A stretch of 64,000 bases of DNA, from NCBI RefSeq assembly GCF_904846525.1, contig NZ_CAJHAZ010000010.1, positions 96,937 to 160,936 on the forward strand, given 5' to 3'. The DNA comes from Psychrobacter sp. 1044 (GTDB lineage: Bacteria; Pseudomonadota; Gammaproteobacteria; Pseudomonadales; Moraxellaceae). Below the pieces are notes generated by a model that saw only the letters and a program-made list of their open reading frames with translations, was not told the origin of the DNA and searched no databases. Shown one piece after another: positions 28,781 through 38,463 of the stretch; position 1 is the stretch's first letter; each line of letters begins with the position of its first letter. The translations under genes and the position numbers were made by a program.

Positions 28781-29826
28781 GGCGTTTTCGCCAATTTTAG
28801 CAAGCACGCTTGTGCAAAACTGTCGCCTTCACCCATTGGTGCAGTAGACTGGGTATCATTGGGTAAGCGCATATGAAATGTCACGCCCAGCTCACCTAAT
28901 TTCATCGCCCCATACGCCAATTGTGCCAGTTTTTGCTCATGATGTGCTGCTGGCATATCAGCATAATCCAACGTTTGCTCATGACCGACTGGATCAGCAA
29001 AGTGCTTAGTCAGCATGCCTTGACCACGTGCTACATGTCCCCACGACACCCGTGCCAGCGACTCGCCTTCAACGTAGTTATCTAGCCGCTCAAAATCATC
29101 TTGACCTTGCCGATATTGCCCACCTGTTGGCAAATCCTCCTGACTGGCAACGGCATATTGCGATTGCCAATCAAATACTTCAGGTTTTGGATACACCCAA
29201 GCAGTACGGGCAAAATAAACATAGGACCACGCCCGCATAATGCCCAAAGGATAAACCGTTTTTATTTTTAAGCGCGGTAATTCAAACTGCCCACGATTCT
29301 GCGTCGGTATTGGCAAGCGAATAATTTTCTCGCCTTGCAGTCGTGTCACCAGTATCGACTGTTTATTATCAGCGCTATGTTTGATTTTTTTATGGGCTTT
29401 TTTATCTGTCTTACTATTAAGCTTGCTATTAGCCTGCTCGAAGCTAAATAACAACTGTCGTCTCGGTTGACGGCTCGCACTGCGCAACTGTAAAGTCACC
29501 CAAACAGGCGCGCCCGCTTCTGCCATGGTTACTTCTATTAACTGTACTTTAAGACCTGAGATATGGGCAAAGGTTACATGAAAGCTGATCAGCCAGACGC
29601 TGACCAAATAAAAACATAAACCTAACACCAAGTTATTGCCATAGTTAATACCAGCGATAAAGGTGATGATTAATAACACCGCATATAGAGTCCCTTCACG
29701 GCTAAAAAAGATATAGACGTTACGCAAATTGAGGGTGGCACTATCACTTTTGGGCGCACGCGAGGCAAACCAACGGCTTAATGCTGAAGTGGCTGGTACG
29801 GTTAAGGCTTTTGGCAAAAAGCTCAT
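28777..29826 (-). CDS. DUF58 membrane-anchored protein
   Basis: A 349-residue protein started at the ATG at 29826, which follows AAGGATAGGG; the frame runs 43 codons further upstream without a usable site. Two transmembrane segments at residues about 40-85 precede a cytoplasmic or periplasmic beta-rich DUF58 region. Conserved segments include YPLGIMRAWSYVYF, QGQDDFERLDNYVEG and ARVSWGHVARG, the last resembling the RxIxWxxxAR core of the family. DUF58 proteins always accompany MoxR ATPases and are thought to be MoxR substrates or partners in assembling envelope complexes. Confidence 0.93.
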   Translation of the reverse strand: MSFLPKALTVPATSALSRWFASRAPKSDSATLNLRNVYIFFSREGTLYAVLLIITFIAGINYGNNLVLGLCFYLVSVWLISFHVTFAHISGLKVQLIEVTMAEAGAPVWVTLQLRSASRQPRRQLLFSFEQANSKLNSKTDKKAHKKIKHSADNKQSILVTRLQGEKIIRLPIPTQNRGQFELPRLKIKTVYPLGIMRAWSYVYFARTAWVYPKPEVFDWQSQYAVASQEDLPTGGQYRQGQDDFERLDNYVEGESLARVSWGHVARGQGMLTKHFADPVGHEQTLDYADMPAAHHEQKLAQLAYGAMKLGELGVTFHMRLPNDTQSTAPMGEGDSFAQACLLKLAKTP

Positions 29827-29974
29827 GACTACCCTATCCTTACCATAAAATTGATACTCTAATTCATAATTGGTGATAGCTTTAAAAACAAATACGCTAT
29901 GAAACAACAAGCAGCTGAAAAATAAATACTCAGATAACAGTGATTGTAATAACAACTATTTAAATAACCATCAT

Positions 29975-31003
29975 TTAACTGATAACAGCCACTTCTGCCA
30001 ATATACGTTGCGCGATTGTCTGCGTCGCCTGCCCACCAGTCACATGCGCTGGGACAAAACGCTGACCGAGACGATGATCTGTGACCGCTGCAAACACCGC
30101 TTGGATATCCTCAGGTGTCACTTCCATATGCCCCGATACATACGCATAAGCCTGCGCGGCACGCTGTAGCGACAATACTCCACGCGGTGATAAGCCATGA
30201 TACTCGGAGCTTGCTCGTGTCTTTGCGACCAATCGCTGCAGATAATCCAAGACCACATCCGCGACATAAACGTGTTTAACACCTTGCTGTGCTAATAAGA
30301 CCGCCTCGGTATCAAGCACCGCATCTAAATTTTTTAGTAGCTCGCGGCGATCCTGACCTTTTAATAGCTCACGTTCTGCGGTAGGCGACGGATAACCAAG
30401 CGACAAGCATAATAAGAATCTATCTAACTGCGATTCAGGAAGTGGATAGACACCTGATTGCTGCAAAGGATTTTGGGTCGCAATGACAAAAAACGGCTGC
30501 GGCAAAGGATAGGTTTGCCCATCTTGGGTGACTTGCCGTTCTTCCATCGCTTCTAGTAATGCGCTTTGCGTCTTAGGGCTAGAGCGATTAATCTCATCAG
30601 CGAGTAGCAGCTGAGTAAAAATAGGACCTGCTCGAAACTCAAATTGCTGTTTCTTTTGATCATAAATGCTCATGCCTAAGATATCTGCTGGCAGCATATC
30701 ATTGGTGAACTGTACACGGTTAAAGCTCAAGCCTAATAATTGCGCCAAGCCTTGCGCCAACGTCGTCTTGCCCATACCCGGCAGATCTTGCAGTAACAAA
30801 TGTCCACCTGCCAAAATACCACTCAGCGCAAGCTTAACCACTTGCGGCTTATCCAGCACTATTTGATTTAACTGCGCCATAAGTTGGGCAATTTTTTGCT
30901 GATTGTGACGATAGTCGGCAGCGCTAAAGGTCGACTTATGAATCACCTCTGCTGCTGATGGATGTGGTGTTGTAATGGCTCTATCGATAGCTGCGTGGGT
31001 CAT
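29975..31003 (-). CDS. moxR: MoxR-family AAA+ ATPase
   Basis: A 342-residue AAA+ ATPase of the MoxR group. Walker A is LPGMGKTTLAQ, Walker B is LLLADEINRSSPKTQ, sensor 1 lies in FFVIATQNPLQQSGVYPLPE and the lid domain begins around SPRGVLSLQRAAQAYA. MoxR proteins act as chaperones that mature membrane or metallo-protein complexes together with DUF58 partners. I use the ATG at 31003; a TTG two codons upstream is less likely. Ribosome-binding site is weak. 148 bp separates it from the DUF58 gene, without a visible terminator. Confidence 0.95.
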   Translation of the reverse strand: MTHAAIDRAITTPHPSAAEVIHKSTFSAADYRHNQQKIAQLMAQLNQIVLDKPQVVKLALSGILAGGHLLLQDLPGMGKTTLAQGLAQLLGLSFNRVQFTNDMLPADILGMSIYDQKKQQFEFRAGPIFTQLLLADEINRSSPKTQSALLEAMEERQVTQDGQTYPLPQPFFVIATQNPLQQSGVYPLPESQLDRFLLCLSLGYPSPTAERELLKGQDRRELLKNLDAVLDTEAVLLAQQGVKHVYVADVVLDYLQRLVAKTRASSEYHGLSPRGVLSLQRAAQAYAYVSGHMEVTPEDIQAVFAAVTDHRLGQRFVPAHVTGGQATQTIAQRILAEVAVIS

Positions 31004-31044
31004 AGTCAATTATTGGCTCATTTCTTATGGAATTAGTGTTTCTA

Positions 31045-31212
31045 GGGCGTGTTCTTATTTTAAAAATGGTGATAAAAATGAGATAAATGGCAGCCAAACA
31101 AGGAAAATAGCGCTGATAATATCAAGATATTAACCAGTTGTTTGACGTGGTTTAGCAAAACTCAACCATCTTTAGCCCATTTAGTCGCTTTCGTTTAGCT
31201 TAAGGACACGCC
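31045..31212. mobile_element. MITE-like element with 13-bp terminal inverted repeats
   Basis: The left end is GGGCGTGTTCTTA (31045-31057) and the right end is TTAAGGACACGCC (31200-31212), whose reverse complement matches the left end over GGCGTGT-CTTA with one mismatch. The interior of about 140 bp has no ORF. It sits between the moxR start and the cytochrome c stop. A similar GGGCGTGTCC end occurs at 63926. No clear target-site duplication can be read. Confidence 0.6.
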
Positions 31213-31221
31213 ATAAACTGG

Positions 31222-31686
31222 CTATTGCTTTGAGTCATCTTCAGTTATCGGCGCGGCGGCACGAAGCGTTGACAGATAAGCGATGACATCTGCGCGTTCT
31301 TGCGCATCGGGCATCGGGTTTGATAGCATTTTTGAGTCTAGCATGGCTTTTTCTGCATCCGCAATATAAGGGTCGAGCGTTTGCGCATCCCATACCCAAC
31401 CTGATGTTTTTAGCCCGTTACTATAGGTGTAATCTTCTAGCTCAGCGGCGGGCGCACCGTATATATTCATCAGCTGCGGACCTTTTTTGTTGAGCCCCGC
31501 ATTCAACTGATGACATTGACCACAAGCGTCTTGATAAATGATCGCGCCGTTATCAGCATCACCTTCCGTATAGAGCGGCAATGTCACAGCAGCACGATGA
31601 TCCGGTGGCGTACTTTCTCCGCAAGCGCTGAGCGATAAAACAGCAAAAAATATACTGCTTATTTGATATTTATTAATGATGGGCAT
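31222..31686 (-). CDS. Lipoprotein class I cytochrome c
   Basis: A 154-residue monohaem cytochrome c: lipobox LSLSAC at residue 22, haem motif CGQCH (Cys55, Cys58, His59), and C-terminal RADVIAYLSTL helix. The Met ligand is probably in the MLSNPMP segment. The GLKTSGWVWDAQTLDPYI pattern is that of cytochrome c2 / mitochondrial-type cytochromes. It should be anchored to a membrane facing the periplasm and carry electrons to an oxidase. Start is ATG 31686; a TTG at 31695 is an alternative. No oxidase genes are adjacent. Confidence 0.92.
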   Translation of the reverse strand: MPIINKYQISSIFFAVLSLSACGESTPPDHRAAVTLPLYTEGDADNGAIIYQDACGQCHQLNAGLNKKGPQLMNIYGAPAAELEDYTYSNGLKTSGWVWDAQTLDPYIADAEKAMLDSKMLSNPMPDAQERADVIAYLSTLRAAAPITEDDSKQ

Positions 31687-31975
31687 TTTCGGCAATCTTT
31701 GGTTAAGGAATATCAGCTATAGATGAACAATATAGATAATAAGGTAGGGTCAAACAAATGCAAAGTGGAACCCTCTTCACGTCTAAATAGCTGCTTTTAA
31801 AAACATAACGTTATTTATTGGGGCATATTAAGCCAATAAACAACGCTTATAGGACAGTTTGAGTAAAACTTTTGTAATGTATGACGATAAAGAATTTATG
31901 AACGATTAAGCCGTGTAGAGTATTCCATAAATAGGCGCTGTTGATAGTTGCGTATCAAACGCACCCTAAATAACT

Positions 31976-34063
31976 TTAGGTCGCAACCTTTATCGTACTG
32001 CTGGGTTCTTCTAAATAATAGCCTTGTAAATAGCGCGCGCCCACGCTCCAAGCAACGGACATGGTTGCCGCATCTTCAATATAAGGCATCAATACGTCCA
32101 CATTGACTTCATTAGTACGCATAATAAGTGATTTGACAGTTTCTAAATTGTCTGCTGAGTCAATGCCATCCACATAGCTGCGTGCTAAACGCACCATATC
32201 TGGCTGCACAAAACTGACAATCTCTATGGATTTAGCAGAAGAACCGAAGTTATTAATGCCCATCTGACAGCTGACTTGGCTAAGGGCGGCAAACTGTGTT
32301 TTTGCCACTGTAAGATGGTCTGAGACGTCTTTTTCGTTGAACTGCAAGGTGAGTACGCCAGCTGCACCGCCCACCGCTTTTATAAGCTGACTGGCAACAC
32401 TAGGCAGTTTTTTGTCTATCAATGAGGCACTAGTCAATTGCACTAGCAATCTGGCTTCAGGATGTGTTTTACGTACCTCATTGACCTTTTTACAGGCATT
32501 GATGAGCACCCAACGATCTATTTTTTCGAGCAATTTATGCGTCTTGGCGACTGCCATAAATTGATCAGGCGTCAATATCGTATTGTCCGCATCCGCCAAT
32601 GGCAACCGCAGATATACTTCAAAAAAGTCGCTTCGGTCATTGTTAATATCATATATTGGCTGGAATGACAGCTCAAAACGGCTATTGGCAATGGCATCAA
32701 CTAAAGATTCGGCAAGCGCATGATCATCACTATTGGCATGCTCGCTTGGATCATATAAATGATAAGTGCCGCCATGATTAGAGGTCTCTATCATAATCTG
32801 ATTGATGGCATCCATCGCACGTTCGAGCACGATACTTGGCTCTGCTGTATTGGTTTCGATTTTGACAATACCAATACTGACAGTCGTACTGGTCGTACGC
32901 TTATCTACTTCAATGAGCATATCACTGATACGTGAACCAATTTGCTTAGCTAGTGTTTCAAGCTCTGTGGTGCTCTTATCCTCGACCAGTATGGTAAAGG
33001 CGGTATCACTAAAACGACTCACATGCCCGTCTGATATCAGCTCATCTAACGCATAGGCGACTTGCTTGACGGTCGCATCTACCCCTTGCAAACCTAGACT
33101 GCTTCTTATTTTACCGACATTATCGAGTTGAATATATAAAAGCCCAGCCGTCATTAAGCCTTGACGTGCTTGCTGGTACACGATTGCCAGTTGTTCTTCA
33201 AAGCCGCGGCGGTTGTTGATTCCTGTCAGGCTGTCTTTGCATTCAGCGGCTGCCAAACGCTTGGCGACTTCCGCACTATTATTATGGTTTTGTTGGATAA
33301 TAACCTGCGTCACTGGCTCGCCATCTAAGGTCGCGGCTGCCAATTGTAGCTTTGCCTCAAAAGTACTGCCATCCATCCGCTTACTTTCAAAATTGAACTC
33401 GACTTCTTGGCGGCTACCTTTATCAAATTGACGTAAGAACTGTTTGAAACCCTTAACGTTATCACCGCCTGCAATCAGGTCAACAACAGGCACGCCTATG
33501 GCATCATTCATCGACTCAAAACCAAAAAGCTGAAGATAAGGGTCATTGGCAAAAATATGGATACCCTGATCAATATAGGCGACCGCACTTTTAGAGTTTT
33601 TAATCAATACGTTGGCGCGTTGCTCTGCTTCAGAGAGAACATGGCGCAACGTTCTAAGCTCACGACGACTGCGTAAATTATCATGCTGTAGACAGATAGA
33701 CATCACTACTGCCATTTCTTGGTCTACTTTGAGCGATTTGACCATCGTGCCGCTAATAATATCAGGTAGCCCCTCATCATTATTGGTGGACGCTACCATC
33801 TCTTCATTGAATAGGCAGATCATAGGCAAATCAATACTTTGCTCTTGAACGACGCCCACCACATCGGTGAAACTCATATCATAAGCATTGCCAAACACCA
33901 AGACATCCCACGGTTGTCGAAGTGACTTTAACAGCTCCTCTTTATCGTCCAAAAACCCTAAATTGATGGTGTCATAATAGCAACCTAGTAAGTGCACAAG
34001 GCGCTCAGCGTAGAGCTGATCGTCATCAATGACTAAGAGGTTTAAGATGGACTGAGTACGCAT
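31976..34063 (-). CDS. fimX: FimX-like protein: degenerate REC, PAS, GGDEF and EAL domains
   Basis: A 695-residue cytoplasmic protein with the domain order and length (about 690) of FimX. The receiver-like part (1-130) has acidic residues (VIDDDQ) but lacks the phosphoacceptor Asp (VLVFGNAY). A PAS domain follows (about 150-265). The GGDEF domain (about 275-440) has RFSDTAF instead of GGDEF, and the EAL domain (about 455-690) has EVYLRL instead of EALLR and NNFG in place of DDFG. It is therefore probably inactive as cyclase and phosphodiesterase and acts as a c-di-GMP-binding effector, as Pseudomonas and Xanthomonas FimX do in type IV pilus assembly. Good AAAGG ribosome-binding site. Pilus genes are not in the window. 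Confidence 0.88.
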   Translation of the reverse strand: MRTQSILNLLVIDDDQLYAERLVHLLGCYYDTINLGFLDDKEELLKSLRQPWDVLVFGNAYDMSFTDVVGVVQEQSIDLPMICLFNEEMVASTNNDEGLPDIISGTMVKSLKVDQEMAVVMSICLQHDNLRSRRELRTLRHVLSEAEQRANVLIKNSKSAVAYIDQGIHIFANDPYLQLFGFESMNDAIGVPVVDLIAGGDNVKGFKQFLRQFDKGSRQEVEFNFESKRMDGSTFEAKLQLAAATLDGEPVTQVIIQQNHNNSAEVAKRLAAAECKDSLTGINNRRGFEEQLAIVYQQARQGLMTAGLLYIQLDNVGKIRSSLGLQGVDATVKQVAYALDELISDGHVSRFSDTAFTILVEDKSTTELETLAKQIGSRISDMLIEVDKRTTSTTVSIGIVKIETNTAEPSIVLERAMDAINQIMIETSNHGGTYHLYDPSEHANSDDHALAESLVDAIANSRFELSFQPIYDINNDRSDFFEVYLRLPLADADNTILTPDQFMAVAKTHKLLEKIDRWVLINACKKVNEVRKTHPEARLLVQLTSASLIDKKLPSVASQLIKAVGGAAGVLTLQFNEKDVSDHLTVAKTQFAALSQVSCQMGINNFGSSAKSIEIVSFVQPDMVRLARSYVDGIDSADNLETVKSLIMRTNEVNVDVLMPYIEDAATMSVAWSVGARYLQGYYLEEPSSTIKVAT

Positions 34064-34409
34064 AAGAAGCCTTTTGGATCTTGTTTTTATGTTTGATACC
34101 CTACACCTTTTCCAAGCATTAACCCAGCAAGGAGAATACTATCAGGGATAGGCTTAGCGATTTTTAGTAGATTGGCATCGTCTTTCGAATCAAGGCGACA
34201 TCTTGGCGAAGCAAAAACATCGTATAAACGAACATAACTGTATCAATCATTATAGACAATAACTTGACTGATTGCAGACTAACTTATCATCATTATTCAG
34301 TACATTTATTCACTGCTATTATCGAATAAAAAAATTCAATAAAGTAACCTTTAAACCAGCATTTATTGACATTACGATCTGACAACTTTCCCATAGACGC
34401 TCAAACAAA
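34064..34409. other. Intergenic region upstream of fimX-like gene
   Basis: AT-rich spacer between two minus-strand genes. No ORF, RNA gene or strong terminator seen. It should contain the promoter of the FimX-like gene. Confidence 0.3.
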
Positions 34410-36185
34410 CTACAGCTGCACCACCTCATACTGGCTGAATTCATCCGTAATCAGCAACCTCTGTCCCAAACGTAAAGGGGTTTGTTTGCTATTAATACGC
34501 ATAATGACTCTATCATCGGTCTGAAAGTAAGAAGTCGGTACAATCAAAGTACCAGTGGTTTGTAGTCGCTCATCTCTACCAAGGATAAATGCTGGCACAA
34601 AATGGCGACTACGCGTTTCTCTACCTTCTAAACGCAAGCCACAAGCCACTAGCTGATGTCCGAGTACTTGCCACTCGATCTCTGGGTTTTTGCTATCAAA
34701 ATCAAGCCAGCGCGCCACGCCCATCGACCAATCAGGCGGCGTGATTGTATCAGATCGACAGACTAAAAAAAGGCTCATCATATGTAATGCTGGCGGTGCA
34801 GTCGTCGCAGATGCATTATCATCAGCTACTATATTAAGGCTATTTTCATGAACACTTTCTTCATGAAAGCGATCTTTATGAAAGTGGTCTTTATTTAAAG
34901 TATCTACTGTTGGTGATAGTCGCAGGGTGCGAAATAGCGACAAATCATCATTACGATCAAAGGTTTCACTGGCTAATACGTGGCTGCTGTCTTGTTTTTT
35001 ATTCACGGTATCATAACGAGGACGCTGCTCATCTGGTAACTCTTTTATAGCGATTAAACTGGTAAAGCTATGTGAATGGCTCACCCGATAATGAATATTA
35101 TTAAAACCTGTAATCAAAACAGCGTCTTCTTTCGCACTATGTTTAGTCGCTAGGGTGAGCGGCGGCTGTAAATAGCGGTAATTGAGCGTCATCGCTATTT
35201 TATTAAGCAAATGACTCTCAACGCCGTCACCCCCTTCCTTAACTAAAGCCTGTTTGCGTCGTTTAAGATACTCAACCAGCGGGGCAATTTCTATAAATAA
35301 ACAGTGATAGCGATCGTCGTATGGGTTAATTGTAGAGCTGGCCGTCAGGTAAGTTGGCGGATTGTCACTTTGTAAATCAACGAACACGCGGGTCTCAGTG
35401 GTTGGCTCAATCGTCGCAACGATATGCTTAGCCCATTCAGGTAACAAACGTTGGACGAGCAGAATATTGGGACGACGCATGGCACGTACATTTAATAGAC
35501 TGTATAAACAAATTTGGCAATACAGCTGATGAACCGTCTTGGCACGCTGGGTGCCTGCCGTAACACTCATATTAATCTCAGCCGCATGATACTGATAAGC
35601 AAGGTAATACAGCTGATTGATTTTGTGCCATAAGTAAGATGAGGGTTTTTGATAGCACAATGCTTCTTCGCCCAATAGCTTCTGGTACATCAGCAGCGTC
35701 TGGTAAATAGCAATGGCGAGTGTCGTTGATGAGGACTTATCACCATTAAAATAGCGCTGCCAGCCATTACTTGCAGCGTATTTTCGCTGATTATTGAGCA
35801 ATGAAGTTTTATGACGTATCACTCTGTCATAGACCATAATCATTGAATAATATAGCGACTTTATTTGAGCCACATAACCCATTTGAATGTCACTAAGCGC
35901 ACCTGTCTCATAAATATAAGACTGTCGCAAAGTGGCAATTAACTGATCTGAGGCGTCTATCACCGTCGCCATAAGGGTAAGACGTTGCGAATCATCGATA
36001 TTGGCCACACGTAGTACCGTAAGTATTTTTGCTAATTGTTCAGCTTGCTGTGCTTGCGTTTGCGAAGGTAACGCTGCCAACAACTTTAGCAAATAACCTT
36101 CTTGGCCATTAGCGGATCGCTTAGAAACTAGTGGCAATGCCTCTGTAGAAGATAGGTGCTCTTGAAACGTCGATAAAGTTATCAT
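34410..36185 (-). CDS. Hypothetical protein, 591 aa, possible c-di-GMP signalling partner
   Basis: Not firmly recognised. I start it at the ATG at 36185 (preceded by AGGA), since the 32 codons upstream encode a hydrophobic stretch without a ribosome-binding site. The first about 380 residues are helix-rich and soluble. Residues about 450-480 are low-complexity with His/Glu/Asp repeats (two similar NKDHFHKDRFHEES-like units). The last 100 residues are beta-rich (GVARWLDFDSKN, RHFVPAFILGRDE, TLIVPTSYF) and resemble a PilZ-like barrel, but no RxxxR-D/NxSxxG motif is seen. Its position upstream of the FimX-like gene suggests a link to c-di-GMP or pili; that is inference. Confidence 0.75.
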   Translation of the reverse strand: MITLSTFQEHLSSTEALPLVSKRSANGQEGYLLKLLAALPSQTQAQQAEQLAKILTVLRVANIDDSQRLTLMATVIDASDQLIATLRQSYIYETGALSDIQMGYVAQIKSLYYSMIMVYDRVIRHKTSLLNNQRKYAASNGWQRYFNGDKSSSTTLAIAIYQTLLMYQKLLGEEALCYQKPSSYLWHKINQLYYLAYQYHAAEINMSVTAGTQRAKTVHQLYCQICLYSLLNVRAMRRPNILLVQRLLPEWAKHIVATIEPTTETRVFVDLQSDNPPTYLTASSTINPYDDRYHCLFIEIAPLVEYLKRRKQALVKEGGDGVESHLLNKIAMTLNYRYLQPPLTLATKHSAKEDAVLITGFNNIHYRVSHSHSFTSLIAIKELPDEQRPRYDTVNKKQDSSHVLASETFDRNDDLSLFRTLRLSPTVDTLNKDHFHKDRFHEESVHENSLNIVADDNASATTAPPALHMMSLFLVCRSDTITPPDWSMGVARWLDFDSKNPEIEWQVLGHQLVACGLRLEGRETRSRHFVPAFILGRDERLQTTGTLIVPTSYFQTDDRVIMRINSKQTPLRLGQRLLITDEFSQYEVVQL

Positions 36186-36405
36186 CAGTATTCCTAGTAA
36201 CCTTGAGTAACTTGGCAGGAGGCAAATATTCAACCATGCCGTATGCAACAACACAAGATAAAAGATACAAATCAGCAGCAACCATCGAAATCGACAGCAC
36301 CCATTTTTAGTAACGATTAAGTTCTATAGCATCATCTAACCGCACGCCCATCTTCTAAAAACCACGCTTTGTTCACTAATTTTTCAATATACCATAGTGC
36401 CTATA

Positions 36406-37413
36406 TTAACGATCATTGTAAATATCAATCGGTACTTTGAAAGGTTTATTTGGTAGCTCTCTGACCAGCTTGGGTACCAGATAACCAGGGAGTGCTGCCA
36501 ACAATGACCAATACAGCTCAATTGCGAAGCGCTCATCATTATCGAAATGTGCGGCTCCAGCCACTTTATCCAGTACGTGCAAATAATAAGGCAACACACC
36601 AGCAGAAAATAAACGTTGGCTTAATTGCGTCTGAACCTCAACGCTATCATTGATGCCTTTTAATAGCACCGCTTGATTTAATAAAGTGATGCCAGCCGCT
36701 CGAGCACGTTGCAGATGCTCTGCTGTTAAGGCATCGATTTCATTGGCATGATTACAGTGGATGACCATCACAATATGACAGCGACTTTGAGACAGTCTGG
36801 TCAATAACGCATCATCCAAACGCGCTGGTATGACCAGCGGCAAGCGCGTATGTAATCGAATAGTGGTCAATTGCGGGAGTGACTCTAAAGTATCTAGCCA
36901 AGCAAACAGGCGTCTATTTGTCACATTCAGTGGATCACCGCCACTCAAAATCACCTCATTAATCTCGGGGTGTGCAGTAATGTAATCAATGATATTTTCT
37001 TTGGCCTCAGCCGTCGGCATATTGGCACTATAGTCAAAATGCTGACGGAAACAGTAACGACAATGAATGGCACAAGCACCTGTCACGGTCAATAATACTC
37101 TGGATTGGTACTTATGCAGCATACCTTTGACTGGATTTTGCGTATTCTCGCTCAAGGGATCTGCCACATAGCCCGTTACCTTGATTTGCTCGCGTTGATC
37201 AGGCAATACTTGTCTCAGTAAAGGATCATTGCTATCGCCGATACTCATTTTTGCCACAAATCCACGTGGTACGCGCAGCTCAAAATGCTTAGGTACATAA
37301 ACCTCTGCACGCAATGATTCTAGCCTTAGGATGCTTAACAGCTCATCGATAGACGTAATGGCCTCGGATAATTGCGTTTGCCAGTTTTTTTGTGTGATTA
37401 AATGGTTTATCAT
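36406..37413 (-). CDS. epmB: EF-P (R)-beta-lysylation protein, lysine 2,3-aminomutase-like
   Basis: A 335-residue radical SAM enzyme. The cluster cysteines are Cys114, Cys118 and Cys121 in CAIHCRYCFRQ; VILSGGDPLNV and the HTRLPLVIP segment are also typical. It converts L-lysine to (R)-beta-lysine, which EpmA then attaches to elongation factor P. It lacks the extra C-terminal part of catabolic lysine 2,3-aminomutases. It is divergent from efp with 167 bp between starts, which is the arrangement seen in many gammaproteobacteria. epmA is not in the window. Confidence 0.96.
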   Translation of the reverse strand: MINHLITQKNWQTQLSEAITSIDELLSILRLESLRAEVYVPKHFELRVPRGFVAKMSIGDSNDPLLRQVLPDQREQIKVTGYVADPLSENTQNPVKGMLHKYQSRVLLTVTGACAIHCRYCFRQHFDYSANMPTAEAKENIIDYITAHPEINEVILSGGDPLNVTNRRLFAWLDTLESLPQLTTIRLHTRLPLVIPARLDDALLTRLSQSRCHIVMVIHCNHANEIDALTAEHLQRARAAGITLLNQAVLLKGINDSVEVQTQLSQRLFSAGVLPYYLHVLDKVAGAAHFDNDERFAIELYWSLLAALPGYLVPKLVRELPNKPFKVPIDIYNDR

Positions 37414-37580
37414 GACAACCTAATACCTGTGCCCAAAAGTCGCTATTATACGCGCTTAGTGCGTAGCCTATCAAAGCATACGACCTATCCTTTAAACACT
37501 TAGCGTAATAAGCGATTTTAACGCAGCAAGCTATTCATTCCCTTATCTACCACCCTATTTATAACCCCTAGGAGTTTCTT

Positions 37581-38156
37581 GTGGCAAGTTTTTCTACTAA
37601 TGAATTTAAAGCTGGTCTAAAAGTCATGCTCGATGGCAACCCTTGTGCCATTCTTGAAAACGAGTTTGTCAAACCAGGTAAAGGTCAAGCCTTTAACCGT
37701 GTTAAATTGCGCAACCTTCGTAGTGGTAAAGTATTGGAACAAACCTTTAAGTCAGGCGATAGCTTAGAAGCTGCTGATGTCATGGACACTGAAATGAACT
37801 ATCTATATAACGATGGTGAGTTTTGGCATTTCATGCACCCTGAAAGTTTTGAGCAGATTCAAGCGGACAAAACAGCGATGGGCGATTCAATAAAGTGGCT
37901 AAAAGAAAACAGTAATGCACTATGTACCATCACTTTATTCAATGGCACTCCTCTTTCAGTAACACCACCTAACTTTGTTGAGTTGCAAATCACTGAAACA
38001 GATCCTGGTGTGCGTGGTGATACTTCAGGTGGTGGCGGTAAACCTGCCAAGTTAGAGACAGGTGCTGTCGTCCGTGTGCCGTTGTTTGTACAACAAGACG
38101 AAGTCGTACGTGTTGATACTCGTACAGGTGACTATCAAACTCGCGTTAGCCAATAG
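37581..38156 (+). CDS. efp: Elongation factor P
   Basis: A 191-residue translation factor that rescues ribosomes stalled at polyproline. It begins at a GTG preceded by TAGGAG; no closer ATG is available. The modification-site lysine is Lys34 in VKPGKGQAF, which agrees with EpmA/EpmB-type lysylation and the divergent epmB gene. Three KOW/OB-type domains are present with the expected length (188-190). Followed by a strong terminator. Confidence 0.98.
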   Translation: MASFSTNEFKAGLKVMLDGNPCAILENEFVKPGKGQAFNRVKLRNLRSGKVLEQTFKSGDSLEAADVMDTEMNYLYNDGEFWHFMHPESFEQIQADKTAMGDSIKWLKENSNALCTITLFNGTPLSVTPPNFVELQITETDPGVRGDTSGGGGKPAKLETGAVVRVPLFVQQDEVVRVDTRTGDYQTRVSQ

Positions 38157-38233
38157 CATGTAAAAATTATAGCGCTCGACATAATAGGACTTATATAATA
38201 GAACTTAACAGTTAGCCTCTAGCTGTTATTCCA

Positions 38234-38273
38234 CAAAAAAGCTGAACCACTGATAAAGCGGTTCAGCTTTTTT
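38234..38273. terminator. Intrinsic terminator of efp
   Basis: A-run, GCTGAACC, 10-base loop, GGTTCAGC, T-run. Good in both directions. Confidence 0.93.
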
Positions 38274-38463
38274 TATTTATGAATATTGTCTTTAATACTG
38301 TCTCTGTAGTTAATTTGATTGAAAAGTATTCCAAAACAACCGAGTAAAAGTCGATATGGGGTATGTCAAACAAGGTCAGCGCTGTGGTTTTTTTATAGTG
38401 GATGAACTGTCGCCATTGATGACAGCGATGATAAATAACCTTCTATAAATACCTACCAAACCA

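Noticed and set aside
34160..34210. TTCGAATC-containing stretch considered as tRNA T-arm
   Set aside because: No acceptor stem, D-arm or anticodon arm can be built around it.
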